Positions 11,921 through 20,724 are shown, counted from the first letter of the stretch. The stretch is DNA of 64,000 bases from Maricaulis sp047308265 (GCF_047308265.1 NZ_JBKQWY010000004.1:1-64000); one strand, 5' to 3'. Numbers and translations: made by a program. Notes: generated by a model not told the origin, from the sequence alone.

Positions 11921-13099
11921 ATGCTTACGGCTTTCATTGATCCAGCTCACGGCCACACGCGTTCCCTTGTCGCGGCCATTTTGTGTGCTGGCGTGTGCGG
12001 TATCGTGTTCGGGCTGTCCATGCCGCTCATTTCCCTGCGACTGGAACACATGACCGGGTCCGGCTTTCTTGTCGGTCTCAACGGTGCCGCCGCTGCGCTA
12101 TCCACTTTGCTGATGGCCCCGCTGGTCCCCCGCTTCATGGGAGTTCGTCCCCCGCGCCAGATCCTGGCTCTCTCGCTCGTCGCTGCGGCGGTTCTGTTTG
12201 TCCTCTTCCCGCTCCTCCCGCATGTCTGGGTGTGGTTTATCGTGCGTTTTGCGGTCGGCTGTTTCATGACGGTGATCTTTGTCATCTCGGAAAGCTGGAT
12301 CAATCAGGTCGTCTCCGCAGAACGGCGTGCCTTGATGCTGGGCGTGTATGGCACTGCGCTCTCGGGCGGGTTTGGGATTGGTGGAGGCCTGTTCACCGCG
12401 CTTGCCCACCAGGGTGACATCGCCTTTTACGTGGCCAGCCTGATCTTCCTGCTGGGCGTTCTCCCGGTCCTGGTTCTGCGTGGGCCCGACCCTCAGGCCC
12501 CGGACGAAGAGAGCGCCTCATTGCGCGCCATGATCCGGACCGCTCTAAGTGCGCCGACAGCCATTATGGCCGGCCTCGCCTTTGGGGCCGCAGAAACCCT
12601 GGTTTTCGCCCTGATGCCCGTCTATGCCGAACGCATCAGCCTCTCGCACACCGAAATTGGCCTGGTGATGCTGGCTGTGGCTGCGGGGGCGTTGGTTTTT
12701 CAAATCCCGCTGGGCTGGATTGCCGACCGGATCGGTCGCCGTGTCATTTTGGGTATCAGCGCAGCCCTAGCCGCGATCAGTCCAATTCTGACCGCCCTTG
12801 TTGGAGCCGATCTCACCGTCCTCCTCCCGCTCGTCTTTGTGCAGGCCGGTGTCACGAGTGCTCTGTATACTGTTGGATTATCGCTGCTCGGCGAGCGCTT
12901 CACGGGGGGATCCATCGCATCCGCCAATGCCGCCTTTATCTTCGCCTACGGGCTGGGCAGCCTGATTGCCCCTCCCACCGGTGGAGTGATGATGGACGTC
13001 AGCGGACCGGCAGGCCTATTGGCGGTGCTCTCGGGCATTGCCGCCGCCTATCTGGCACTCATTCTTGTTCGCAGCTGGATGACAGCGCGCGGGAGTTGA
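11921..13099 (+). CDS. Major facilitator superfamily transporter
   Basis: A 392-residue integral membrane protein with about 12 hydrophobic segments in two halves. Loops after helices 2 and 8 carry the MFS signature; the second copy reads G-W-I-A-D-R-I-G-R-R and is well conserved. The overall layout resembles the YcaD/YfcJ-type small-solute efflux or sugar-efflux carriers, but the substrate cannot be read from the sequence. It stands alone between the Nudix gene and rpmG, with about 60 bp upstream and no evident regulator. Confidence 0.88.
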   Translation: MLTAFIDPAHGHTRSLVAAILCAGVCGIVFGLSMPLISLRLEHMTGSGFLVGLNGAAAALSTLLMAPLVPRFMGVRPPRQILALSLVAAAVLFVLFPLLPHVWVWFIVRFAVGCFMTVIFVISESWINQVVSAERRALMLGVYGTALSGGFGIGGGLFTALAHQGDIAFYVASLIFLLGVLPVLVLRGPDPQAPDEESASLRAMIRTALSAPTAIMAGLAFGAAETLVFALMPVYAERISLSHTEIGLVMLAVAAGALVFQIPLGWIADRIGRRVILGISAALAAISPILTALVGADLTVLLPLVFVQAGVTSALYTVGLSLLGERFTGGSIASANAAFIFAYGLGSLIAPPTGGVMMDVSGPAGLLAVLSGIAAAYLALILVRSWMTARGS

Positions 13100-13197
13100 C
13101 ATGGCAGCGCGCTTGCGTATGTTCGCGCGCTCGCGACGGCTTGGGCCGGACGCCCAGTTACACTGAAACAGACTTCAAAGATCAGGACGACAGAGCC

Positions 13198-13365
13198 ATG
13201 GCGAAGCCGACAACAATCAAGATCCGCCTGAACTCCACGGCCGGCACGGGTTACTTCTACGTGACCAAAAAGAACGCGCGGACGATGACCGAGAAACTCG
13301 TACTGAAAAAGTACGACCCGGTTGCCCGCAAGCACGTGGACTTCAAAGAAGGCAAAATCAAGTAA
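13198..13365 (+). CDS. rpmG: 50S ribosomal protein L33
   Basis: A 55-residue basic protein starting M-A-K-P-T-T-I-K-I-R-L and ending H-V-D-F-K-E-G-K-I-K, the standard alphaproteobacterial L33 of the large ribosomal subunit. It is the cysteine-free form: the zinc-binding CxxC pairs of other L33 proteins are absent, and T-G-Y-F-Y-V-T-K-K-N is present instead. It converges on pleD, the usual arrangement in relatives. Confidence 0.97.
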   Translation: MAKPTTIKIRLNSTAGTGYFYVTKKNARTMTEKLVLKKYDPVARKHVDFKEGKIK

Positions 13366-13395
13366 ACCAGCGTTTTCGCTGATTGCTGATGCGTA

Positions 13396-14760
13396 TCAGG
13401 CTGCCAGGTCTCTGGCGGCCTCTACGCGATTCCGGCCCGCGCTCTTGGCCTCGTACAGCGCCTCATCCGCGCGGCGCAGCAGGGCCTCGATATCCTCACC
13501 CGGATAGGCCTGGGCCAGACCGATCGAGATCGTGACCTCAATTGCCTCTCCCGACTGGAGGGAGAATGGGGCGTGAGCAATGGCCGCACGCAAACGTTCC
13601 GCCGCGATCCGGCCTTCGGCCAGTCCGGCACCGGGCATCACCACCACAAACTCCTCACCCCCAAACCGCGCGGCGAGGTCAAGAGCCCGAAGCCCTTCGG
13701 TCAAACGTGTGGCGAAGGCCCGCAAGACCGCATCGCCGGCATCATGGCCATAGGTGTCATTAATGCGCTTGAAGTGATCGATGTCGGCGATCATGACTGA
13801 GACCGGCGCTCCGCCATTGCTTGCGCTCTCCATCGCCTGACGCAAGCGAGCGGCGATGTAGCGACGATTGTGCAAACCGGTCAGCGAATCGGTGACCGCC
13901 ATTTCCAGACTTTCATCGAGACGGTTCCGCAGGCGATCCGCATAGAATTTGCGGCGCAACTGCGTTTGAACACGCGCATTCAGCTCACCCGTATCAACGG
14001 GCCGGTGGATAATATCATTGGCACCCAGATCCAACGCGCGGACCGAGCGCTCCAGATCATCGGGATTGACCACCGCAATGATCGGCAGATGGCGGGTCGC
14101 AGCATCAGACCGAATACGGGCACAAATGCGCAGCCCGTCAAAATCCTCGGTCGCCAGATCCACAATGAGCAGATCCGTCTCATCATTGATGGCGGCGACA
14201 CCCGCGCCGGGATCGGTTTCAAACCAGGTGTTCACATGACTGGGCATGGCCGACGCATAACGTTCGGCTGAGCGTTCATCGCCTGCAATAACCAGGGCGG
14301 AGGCCTCGGCGTCAAAATCCTCGCCGGGATCGGTGGCCATGGGAATGCCAATGGTTTCGCCCTGACGATATCTCAACTCGTCCAGCACCATTTTCAGGCG
14401 CAACAGGCTGCGCACACGGGCGAACAAGGTGACTTCATCAACCGGCTTGGTCAGGAAATCATCCGCCCCGGCTTCCAGCCCGCGCACGCGGTCTTCCCGA
14501 TCATCCAGAGCTGTAACCATCACAACGGGAATATGGCGCGTATCCGGATCGGATTTGAGCATACGGCAGGTCTGATACCCGTCCATGCCGGGCATCATGA
14601 CATCCAGAAGGATCAGATCGGGCTGTTCGGCCCGTGCCGCCTCGATCGCATCAATCCCGCTATAGGCCGTGCAAACATCGAAATACTCGATTTGAAGTCG
14701 GGCTTCGAGCAGGCGGACATTGGCAGGCTGATCATCGACGACAAGGATGCGCGCGGTCAC
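13396..14760 (-). CDS. pleD: Diguanylate cyclase response regulator PleD
   Basis: Makes cyclic di-GMP when phosphorylated and drives the swarmer-to-stalked transition in Caulobacter. The 454-residue protein has a receiver domain with phospho-acceptor Asp53 in I-L-L-D-V-M-M-P-G, a second degenerate receiver (about 155-275) and a GGDEF domain with G-G-E-E-F at 367-371. The allosteric I-site R-A-L-D lies at 358-361, exactly five residues before GGEEF, so feedback inhibition is predicted. The start is GTG 14760, preceded by a strong AGGAGG; the frame extends further upstream but without support. It starts 10 bp after divK, so the two form an operon. Confidence 0.97.
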   Translation of the reverse strand: MTARILVVDDQPANVRLLEARLQIEYFDVCTAYSGIDAIEAARAEQPDLILLDVMMPGMDGYQTCRMLKSDPDTRHIPVVMVTALDDREDRVRGLEAGADDFLTKPVDEVTLFARVRSLLRLKMVLDELRYRQGETIGIPMATDPGEDFDAEASALVIAGDERSAERYASAMPSHVNTWFETDPGAGVAAINDETDLLIVDLATEDFDGLRICARIRSDAATRHLPIIAVVNPDDLERSVRALDLGANDIIHRPVDTGELNARVQTQLRRKFYADRLRNRLDESLEMAVTDSLTGLHNRRYIAARLRQAMESASNGGAPVSVMIADIDHFKRINDTYGHDAGDAVLRAFATRLTEGLRALDLAARFGGEEFVVVMPGAGLAEGRIAAERLRAAIAHAPFSLQSGEAIEVTISIGLAQAYPGEDIEALLRRADEALYEAKSAGRNRVEAARDLAA

Positions 14761-14770
14761 CGTCTGCCTC

Positions 14771-15136
14771 CTAATCCAGGAATTTCCGGACCGTGTCGAT
14801 GAAGGTCGCCACGGAAATGGGTTTGGACAGATAGGCTTCACAGCCTCCGGCGCGAATGCGTTCCTCATCCCCCTTCATAGCGAAGGCGGTGACGGCCACG
14901 ACCGGGATTGATGCCAGGTCCTCGTCATCCTTCAGCCATTTGGTGACTTCCAGGCCCGACACTTCCGGCAGCTGAATGTCCATCAGGATCAGATCAGGCG
15001 TGTGTTCACGGGCAAGTTCGAGCGCCTTGAAACCATCCTTGGTTTGCAAGGTCTCATAGCCATGAGCCTCGAGCAGATCATGAAACAGTTTCATGTTCAG
15101 CTCGTTATCCTCAACGATCAGAACTTTTTTCGGCAT
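14771..15136 (-). CDS. divK: Single-domain response regulator DivK
   Basis: A 121-residue lone receiver domain that shuttles phosphate between DivJ and PleC and, when phosphorylated, suppresses the CckA-ChpT-CtrA pathway through DivL. Phospho-acceptor Asp53 is in L-I-L-M-D-I-Q-L-P; the N-terminal K-K-V-L-I-V-E-D-N and the late V-A-V-T-A-F-A-M-K-G-D-E-E-R-I segment match Caulobacter DivK almost exactly. ATG 15136 gives the family-typical M-P-K-K-V start; ATG 15148 would add four residues and neither has a clear Shine-Dalgarno site. It lies directly before pleD. A CtrA-like box lies about 95 bp upstream. Confidence 0.97.
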   Translation of the reverse strand: MPKKVLIVEDNELNMKLFHDLLEAHGYETLQTKDGFKALELAREHTPDLILMDIQLPEVSGLEVTKWLKDDEDLASIPVVAVTAFAMKGDEERIRAGGCEAYLSKPISVATFIDTVRKFLD

Positions 15137-15228
15137 GACCTGCAGCATGGCGGCGACACGCTTCCCGTAAATGGTCGTGCGGTTGTTCCGCACATCTTTA
15201 CCCCGACGAGGATGAAACCCGATCTTCC

Positions 15229-15243
15229 TTAACCGATAATGAG
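15229..15243 (-). promoter_or_regulatory. Candidate CtrA box upstream of divK
   Basis: The sequence ttaaccgataatgag matches the CtrA consensus TTAA-N7-TTAA in the first half-site and in two of four bases in the second. It lies about 95 bp upstream of the divK start, in the 197-bp divergent region shared with the ROK kinase. A GAGTC (CcrM methylation site type, GANTC) overlaps its end at 15241-15245. divK is under CtrA control in Caulobacter, which is the reason for the call; binding here is inference. Confidence 0.4.
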
Positions 15244-15332
15244 TCAGACAGCGGTTTCTCCAATTTATAGAACACAAACAGAACAAAACCGGCTAAAGAG
15301 GGAGTATACCGTGCGAAAAGAGGCGCAACACC

Positions 15333-16238
15333 ATGATTCGGATCGGGCTGGACCTGGGCGGGACCAAGATTGAAGCCATAGCCATGGATCGCGACGGCGC
15401 GATTCTCCATCGCGAACGCATCCCCACTCCGCGCGCCTATGACGCCTCGCTGGCCGCGATCCGCGATCTGGTGAACCGGGTCGAGGACGCGTGCGGTCAC
15501 ACTGCCGCCGTTGGCATCGGTCATCCCGGCTCGCTGAGCCCGGCAAACGGCCTGATGCGCAATGCCAATTCGACCTGGCTGAATGACCGTCCCTTTTTTG
15601 AGGACATGGCCCGCACGCTCGATCGACCTCTGCGCCTGGCCAATGATGCCGACTGTTTTGCCTTATCAGAAGCTGTCGATGGCGCGGGGCGGGACGGGCA
15701 TATCGTGTTCGGGGTGATCCTCGGCACGGGTGTGGGCGGGGGTATTGTGATCGATAAACGCCTGCTGAGTGGCGCCCAGCGGATTGCCGGTGAGTGGGGA
15801 CATAATCCCCTGCCCTGGCCCCAGGCTCATGAAGTGCTCGGACCGCGTTGCTGGTGCGGTCAACGCGGCTGCATCGAAACCTGGCTGTCCGGCCCGGGCA
15901 TGGCGGCCCGTCATGAGGCCGAGGAAGGCGATGCGCGAACAGCCGCTGCACTGTTCAGCGCTGCGGCGTCAGGAGACCCGTCCGCCCGGCGCTCCATCAC
16001 CAGCTATACGGACCGATTGGCACGCGCCCTTGCCTCGGTCTGCAATCTCATCGATCCAGACCTGATCGTGCTGGGCGGTGGAGTCTCGAATGCGCCCGGA
16101 CTGGCCGAGGCTGTCCAGGCCCGCCTGCCGGCTCATGTCTTTTCCGATGTGGTCACCACCCGGATCGTGCGCCATCACCATGGCGACAGTTCCGGTGTGC
16201 GCGGCGCGGCCTGGCTCTGGCGAGCCGAGGAGGTGTGA
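15333..16238 (+). CDS. ROK-family sugar kinase (fructokinase-like)
   Basis: A 301-residue cytoplasmic ATP-dependent sugar kinase. The phosphate-binding motif D-L-G-G-T-K is at residues 7-12, and the catalytic aspartate is in L-A-N-D-A-D-C-F-A. A second glycine-rich motif G-T-G-V-G-G-G follows. The ROK zinc site is intact: the histidine in E-W-G-H-N-P and the cysteines of C-W-C-G-Q-R-G-C-I-E-T. The W-C-G-Q-R-G-C-I-E-T-W-L-S-G pattern is closest to Mak-type fructokinases, but glucose or N-acetylglucosamine cannot be excluded. Its TGA overlaps the ATG of dinB. Confidence 0.88.
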   Translation: MIRIGLDLGGTKIEAIAMDRDGAILHRERIPTPRAYDASLAAIRDLVNRVEDACGHTAAVGIGHPGSLSPANGLMRNANSTWLNDRPFFEDMARTLDRPLRLANDADCFALSEAVDGAGRDGHIVFGVILGTGVGGGIVIDKRLLSGAQRIAGEWGHNPLPWPQAHEVLGPRCWCGQRGCIETWLSGPGMAARHEAEEGDARTAAALFSAAASGDPSARRSITSYTDRLARALASVCNLIDPDLIVLGGGVSNAPGLAEAVQARLPAHVFSDVVTTRIVRHHHGDSSGVRGAAWLWRAEEV

Positions 16239-17512
16239 TGCCGGCCTATTGTCGGACCTGCATGGCCGCCTATGCGCTGAAACCGGGGCCGGCCTGTCCG
16301 TCCTGCGGCGGGCATCGCTGGCTGGAACACGATGAGATCAATACATTGTCCATCGCCCATATCGATTGCGACGCCTTTTTCGCCTCGATCGAAAAGCGCG
16401 ATAATCCGGACCTGGCCGACAAGCCCGTCATCATCGGTGGCGGTCAGCGTGGTGTGGTGTCGACCGCCTGCTACATCGCGCGCATTTATGGCGTGCACTC
16501 GGCCATGCCGATGTTCAAGGCACTCGAGGCCTGTCCTGACGCCGTGGTGATCCGGCCCGAACACGGCAAATACAGCAAGGAAGGCCATATCATTCGCGAG
16601 ATGATGCGTGAGGTAACGCCGCTGGTTGAACCCTTGTCGATCGATGAGGCCTTTCTCGATCTGTCCGGCACCCAGCGCCTGCATGGCGCCTCTCCCGCAC
16701 TGACCCTGTTACGCCTGCAACAACACATCCGCGATGAGGTCGGCATCACCGTATCGGTCGGACTGAGTTTCAATAAATTCCTCGCCAAGACCGCGTCTGA
16801 CCTCGACAAGCCCAATGGGTTTTCGGTGATCGGCAAGGTCGACGCCGAAGACTTCCTGGCCCGCCGTCCGGTCAAGGCCATTTATGGTGTGGGCCCGGCC
16901 TTTGCTGCCCGTCTGGAAAAGGATGGATTGCACACCCTGGCCGACATTCGGCGGCGCGGCGACAAGGCCATGGCTGCGCGTTATGGCGATATGGGCTATC
17001 GGCTCTCCCGACTGGCCCGGGGCGAAGACCACCGATCCGTCTCCCCGCACAGCGAGCGCAAGAGCGTCAGTTCGGAAACCACTTTCCGACGCGATCGCCG
17101 CGACCGGGGCGAACTGGAGGAACAGCTCTGGCGCCTGTGCGTCAAAGTGGCGGACATCATGAAATCCAAGGCCTTGTCCGGCACTGTGGTCACGCTGAAG
17201 CTGAAGACCACCAAATTCAAGACGCGGACCCGCCGGCGCACACTGCGCGATCCCAGCCAGCTGGCCGACACCCTGTTTCGAGTCGGTCGCGAGCTGTTGG
17301 CGCCGGAGATTGATGGCACGGCTTTCCGGCTGATCGGTATCGGGTTTTCCGGACTGGTGGACGAAGTCGCCGAAAGTGCGGACCTGCTGGACCCCAAGGC
17401 CACCCGCCGGGCCGATGCCGAACGGGCCATGGACAAGGCGCGCGCCAAATTCGGTTCGGATGCCGTCATAAAGGGCCGGGCTCTGAAATCCGACCGTGAC
17501 CGGTCACGCTAG
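16238..17512 (+). CDS. dinB: DNA polymerase IV with N-terminal zinc-finger extension
   Basis: Y-family translesion polymerase of 424 residues. The first 30 residues form a four-cysteine motif (C5-x2-C8, C20-x2-C23) absent from E. coli Pol IV. The polymerase core then begins with I-D-C-D-A-F-F-A-S-I-E (metal-binding Asp, steric-gate Phe) and has S-I-D-E-A-F-L-D (second Asp-Glu pair), helix-hairpin-helix motifs and the little-finger domain. The C-terminus lacks an evident Q-L-x-L-F-type beta-clamp motif, ending in a basic K-S-D-R-D-R-S-R. ATG 16238 is used because AGGAGG lies 4 bases upstream; the adjacent GTG 16235 is possible. It overlaps the ROK kinase stop. Confidence 0.94.
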   Translation: MPAYCRTCMAAYALKPGPACPSCGGHRWLEHDEINTLSIAHIDCDAFFASIEKRDNPDLADKPVIIGGGQRGVVSTACYIARIYGVHSAMPMFKALEACPDAVVIRPEHGKYSKEGHIIREMMREVTPLVEPLSIDEAFLDLSGTQRLHGASPALTLLRLQQHIRDEVGITVSVGLSFNKFLAKTASDLDKPNGFSVIGKVDAEDFLARRPVKAIYGVGPAFAARLEKDGLHTLADIRRRGDKAMAARYGDMGYRLSRLARGEDHRSVSPHSERKSVSSETTFRRDRRDRGELEEQLWRLCVKVADIMKSKALSGTVVTLKLKTTKFKTRTRRRTLRDPSQLADTLFRVGRELLAPEIDGTAFRLIGIGFSGLVDEVAESADLLDPKATRRADAERAMDKARAKFGSDAVIKGRALKSDRDRSR

Positions 17513-17686
17513 TCGGCAGCGGCCTCACACTGACCTTCAAAGGCAATCGCAGCCAATCCAGTGAACTTCTAGACAGGTACGCCTGACCGGTCCGGTGTCC
17601 CGGTGATTGCAAGCCGTCGTCCGCTGACCTAAGTCTCGACCAGCCCCCGAGGCCCAACCCTTTGTTCGACCGACCAGGAGACCATC

Positions 17687-18148
17687 ATGTCTGCCATCGA
17701 GACCCGTCTTGCCGAACTCGGCATCACTCTTCCGGAGCCCGTCGCCCCGGTCGCCAATTATGTTCCATTCGTCAAATCCGGCCGCGAAGTCTTCATCTCC
17801 GGCCAAGTGTCGATTGGTGCAGACGGCCTGGTCAAGGGCACGCTGGGCGGCGATATGGATGTCGCAGCGGGCCAGGCCGCCGCGCGCCTGTGTGCCATCA
17901 ATCTGATTGCCCAACTGAAAATGGCCTGTGACGGCGATCTCTCCCGCCTCAAGCGCGTCATCAAACTCGGTGGGTTTGTGGCTGCGACAGCGGATTTCAC
18001 CGACATTCCACTGGTCATCAATGGCTGTTCCGACGTGATGGTCGAGGTGTTCGGCGATGCCGGTCGCCATGCCCGCTCGGCTGTGTCCTGCCCGGTCCTG
18101 CCCCTGGGGGCGGCTGTGGAGGTCGACGGGATTTTCGAGATCGAGTAA
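17687..18148 (+). CDS. RidA/YjgF-family protein
   Basis: A 153-residue protein of the RidA family, small trimeric enzymes that hydrolyse reactive enamines/imines from amino-acid metabolism. It shows V-P-F-V-K-S-G-R-E-V-F-I-S-G-Q near the N-terminus and the closing V-S-C-P-V-L-P-L-G-A-A-V-E-V-D. It belongs to the longer YjgF_like_1 type. The arginine that binds substrate in canonical RidA (in a C-V-R-A-like position) is not in the usual context here, so the activity is uncertain. CAGGAG precedes the ATG by 5-6 bases. Confidence 0.88.
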   Translation: MSAIETRLAELGITLPEPVAPVANYVPFVKSGREVFISGQVSIGADGLVKGTLGGDMDVAAGQAAARLCAINLIAQLKMACDGDLSRLKRVIKLGGFVAATADFTDIPLVINGCSDVMVEVFGDAGRHARSAVSCPVLPLGAAVEVDGIFEIE

Positions 18149-18185
18149 CGCCTCGTCGCACGACCTAAGACGTGCTGACACCCAA

Positions 18186-18211
18186 AAAGGCCGGGTCTCG
18201 ACCCGGCCTTT
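18186..18211. terminator. Bidirectional Rho-independent terminator
   Basis: A perfect 11-bp stem, aaaggccgggt (18186-18196) and acccggccttt (18201-18211), with a ctcg loop. It sits between the convergent RidA and SDR genes. The minus-strand product ends in five T residues, so it mainly serves the SDR gene, and may stop RidA transcripts too. Confidence 0.8.
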
Positions 18212-18235
18212 CGCATTCGGGTTTGCGGTCAGTCG

Positions 18236-18979
18236 TCAGGCATACATGCCGCCATCTGCCTTCACCATCGCACCATTGATGTAGGAGGCTTCATCGCTGG
18301 CGAGGAAGGTCACAAGATTGGCAACCTCCGGGCTTTCCCCGTAACGACCCAACGGCACCATCAGTTTCTGGTACTCCGCATGATCCCCGTCAGCCGGGTT
18401 CATGTCCGTATCAATCGGTCCGGGTTGAACCAGGTTGGAACGGATCTGTTTCTTGCCGAACTCACGCGCCGCGCCCCGCGTCAGCAGTTCGACACTGGCC
18501 TTGGTCGCTGAATACACACCAATGCCCGGCGCCATCACGGAGATACCGGCAATTGAGCCGATCGTGACGAAGGCGCCACCGGGATTCATCACCTCATAAC
18601 CGGCGCGAAACGCCTCGAACGGAGCGCGCACATTGATCGCAAACGCGCGCTCATACTCTTCATCCGTGCACTTGCGAATGGTCACCATCGGATAGACACC
18701 GGCATTATTGACGACAATGTCTAACCCGTTCATGTGCTCGGCGGCCTGGCGCACCAGGCGATCCGTGGCGCCGGTCTCCGCTGCATCACAGTGCAGCGCG
18801 TGAGCCTGGCCTCCGGCCTTTTGCATTTCTTCGGCAAGCGCTTCAGCCGCGGTTTGCGATCCGCCATAGGAAAAGACGACCTGCGCGCCTTCATCGATGA
18901 AACGGCGCACGATCGCAGCACCAATGCCGCGTCCGCCGCCTGTAACCAGGGCTTTTTTGCCCTCCAGCCGTTTTGTCAT
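18236..18979 (-). CDS. Short-chain dehydrogenase/reductase
   Basis: A 247-residue classical SDR, probably NAD(P)H-dependent, resembling 3-oxoacyl-ACP reductases and sugar/alcohol dehydrogenases. The nucleotide-binding motif T-G-G-G-R-G-I-G-A is at residues 13-21, N-N-A-G near 87-90, the catalytic serine in I-G-S-I-A-G, and the Y-S-A-T-K motif supplies Tyr and Lys. The glycine-rich motif is followed by a serine/glycine-rich stretch (S-Y-G-G-S-Q) that suggests NADP preference, but this is weak. GGAG precedes the ATG. The substrate is unknown; it stands alone. Confidence 0.9.
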   Translation of the reverse strand: MTKRLEGKKALVTGGGRGIGAAIVRRFIDEGAQVVFSYGGSQTAAEALAEEMQKAGGQAHALHCDAAETGATDRLVRQAAEHMNGLDIVVNNAGVYPMVTIRKCTDEEYERAFAINVRAPFEAFRAGYEVMNPGGAFVTIGSIAGISVMAPGIGVYSATKASVELLTRGAAREFGKKQIRSNLVQPGPIDTDMNPADGDHAEYQKLMVPLGRYGESPEVANLVTFLASDEASYINGAMVKADGGMYA

Positions 18980-19069
18980 GGTGTTCTCCCCATATTTTTG
19001 TTTGAGTGGGTGAGCTTAGTGCGGCCAAAATGCTTGGCCACAAGAAATTCGTGCCTATGTGCACTGGCG

Positions 19070-20215
19070 ATGTCTGATCCTGTTCTCAAATCCGTATCTC
19101 GCCTGGCGAATATTGCCCCCGAAGCCTGGGATGCGATCGCCAATCCGCCCGGCGCGGAGTATGATCCTTTTCTCAGCTGGAATTTTCTAGACGCCCTGGA
19201 AACCTCCGGCAGTGCGAGTGAAGAGACCGGCTGGGCGCCGCGTCACCTGATTGTCGAAGATGAGGCCGGACAGATCCGGGCGGGCATGCCGCTCTATGTC
19301 AAAACCCACAGCCAGGGTGAATACGTGTTCGACCATGCCTGGGCGGATGCGTATGAGCGTGCGGGCGGTCAGTATTACCCCAAGCTGTTGACGGCGGTAC
19401 CCTTTACGCCTGCGACCGGGCGGCGCCTGTTGTCACCGGAACCGAAATGGCAGCGGGCCTTGCTCGCCGGCGCGGTTCAGGCGGCGCAACAGTGGCAAAT
19501 CTCGAGCTGGCACATCAATTTCCCCGACCACACACAAATGCTCGACCTGGATGCTGCGGGCCTCCTGGTCCGCCGGGACCGCCAATTCATCTGGCATAAT
19601 CGGGGATATCGTGACTATGCCGATTTTCTCGATGCGCTCTCGTCACGCAAGCGCAAAGCCCTGAAACGGGAACGCGCCGAGGCCCAGGCCGGGATCGAGA
19701 TCGAGGCCCTGTCCGGAGCCGATCTGACCGAACACCACTGGGATGTTTTCTTCCAGTGCTATCAGGAGACCGGTTCGCGCAAATGGGGGTATCCCTATCT
19801 GAACCGGGAGTTCTTCCATCTGATCCATGAACGCATGCCCCAGGACGTGCTTCTGGTCATGGCCCGCAAGGACGGGCGCTATTTCGCTGCGGCCCTGAAC
19901 TTTCTCGGCAGCCATGCACTCTTTGGCCGTTATTGGGGCCGTCTGGACGACCACCCCTGCCTGCATTTCGAGCTGTGTTACCATCAGGCTATCGATCACG
20001 CGATTGCGCGCGGGCTCGATCGGGTCGAGGCCGGGGCACAGGGCGAACACAAGCTGGCGCGCGGCTATGAACCGACACCGGTTCACTCGGCCCACTGGAT
20101 TGGAGACGCAGGCTTTCGGGACGCCGTCGATGATTATCTGGTGCGCGAACGCTCGGCCCTGGACGCGGATATCGCTGCGCTCGCGGCAGAAACGCCTTTC
20201 AAAAAGAGTGGTTGA
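19070..20215 (+). CDS. FemAB-like GNAT acyltransferase (COG3146/PF04339 type)
   Basis: A 381-residue soluble protein of the peptidogalycan-type N-acyltransferase family. Marker segments are D-P-F-L-S-W-N-F-L-D-A-L-E-T-S-G-S-A near the N-terminus, a central S-S-R-K-R-K-A-L-K-R-E-R basic stretch, then F-F-Q-C-Y-Q-E-T-G-S-R-K-W-G and E-A-G-A-Q-G-E-H-K-L-A-R-G-Y near the end. These are the conserved blocks of this family, whose role is generally unproven. It is followed after 55 bp by the HIT gene on the same strand. The frame is open for more than 300 bases upstream, but ATG 19070 is the family-typical start. Confidence 0.85.
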   Translation: MSDPVLKSVSRLANIAPEAWDAIANPPGAEYDPFLSWNFLDALETSGSASEETGWAPRHLIVEDEAGQIRAGMPLYVKTHSQGEYVFDHAWADAYERAGGQYYPKLLTAVPFTPATGRRLLSPEPKWQRALLAGAVQAAQQWQISSWHINFPDHTQMLDLDAAGLLVRRDRQFIWHNRGYRDYADFLDALSSRKRKALKRERAEAQAGIEIEALSGADLTEHHWDVFFQCYQETGSRKWGYPYLNREFFHLIHERMPQDVLLVMARKDGRYFAAALNFLGSHALFGRYWGRLDDHPCLHFELCYHQAIDHAIARGLDRVEAGAQGEHKLARGYEPTPVHSAHWIGDAGFRDAVDDYLVRERSALDADIAALAAETPFKKSG

Positions 20216-20269
20216 GCCGCACATTGCCGCCGCCTATGACTGCGGACAGACAAACCTGCGGAGGACCTC

Positions 20270-20707
20270 ATGAGCCTGATTGGTGAATATGACAGCGAGA
20301 ATGTTTTCGCCAAGATTCTGCGCGGCGACCTGCCCTGTGTGAAGGTGTATGAGGATGAGCATGTGCTGTCCTTCATGGACCTTTTCCCGCAAGCTCCGGG
20401 GCATGTGTTGGTCGTGCCACGCGAACCGGCCCGCAATCTTCTTGAGATGACGGATGGTGCGCTCCAGGCCACTATAGTGCGGGTCAAACGCATTGCCCTC
20501 GCGGTGCGCGACGCCCTTGATCCCGATGGTGTTGTGATGACCCAGTTCAGCGGTGCTCCCGCTGGCCAGACTGTATTTCATGTTCACTTCCACATCATTC
20601 CCCGCCGTGAGGGCGAGGCCCTGGGCGCTCATGGAGGCGGACAGGCCGATCCGGATGAGCTGCAGGCGCTGGCCCAGCGCATCGCGGCGCGGATCGAAAT
20701 GCCCTGA
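20270..20707 (+). CDS. HIT-family nucleotide hydrolase/transferase
   Basis: A 145-residue histidine-triad protein. The catalytic motif H-V-H-F-H-I has histidines at 104, 106 and 108, preceded by the expected Q-x-V-F. Such proteins usually hydrolyse adenosine 5'-phosphoramidate or diadenosine polyphosphates. The N-terminal F-A-K-I-L-R-G-D-L-P-C-V-K-V-Y-E-D block is typical of the Hint/HinT-like branch in proteobacteria. GGAGG stands about 5 bases before ATG 20270. It is followed after 17 bp by the AAA+ gene and may be co-transcribed with it. Confidence 0.93.
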   Translation: MSLIGEYDSENVFAKILRGDLPCVKVYEDEHVLSFMDLFPQAPGHVLVVPREPARNLLEMTDGALQATIVRVKRIALAVRDALDPDGVVMTQFSGAPAGQTVFHVHFHIIPRREGEALGAHGGGQADPDELQALAQRIAARIEMP

Positions 20708-20724
20708 CGCTCCCGAGTCTTTCC

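Noticed and set aside
13372..13386. cagcgttttcgctg as a terminator of rpmG/pleD
   Set aside because: The stem is only five base pairs and no T-run follows on either strand.
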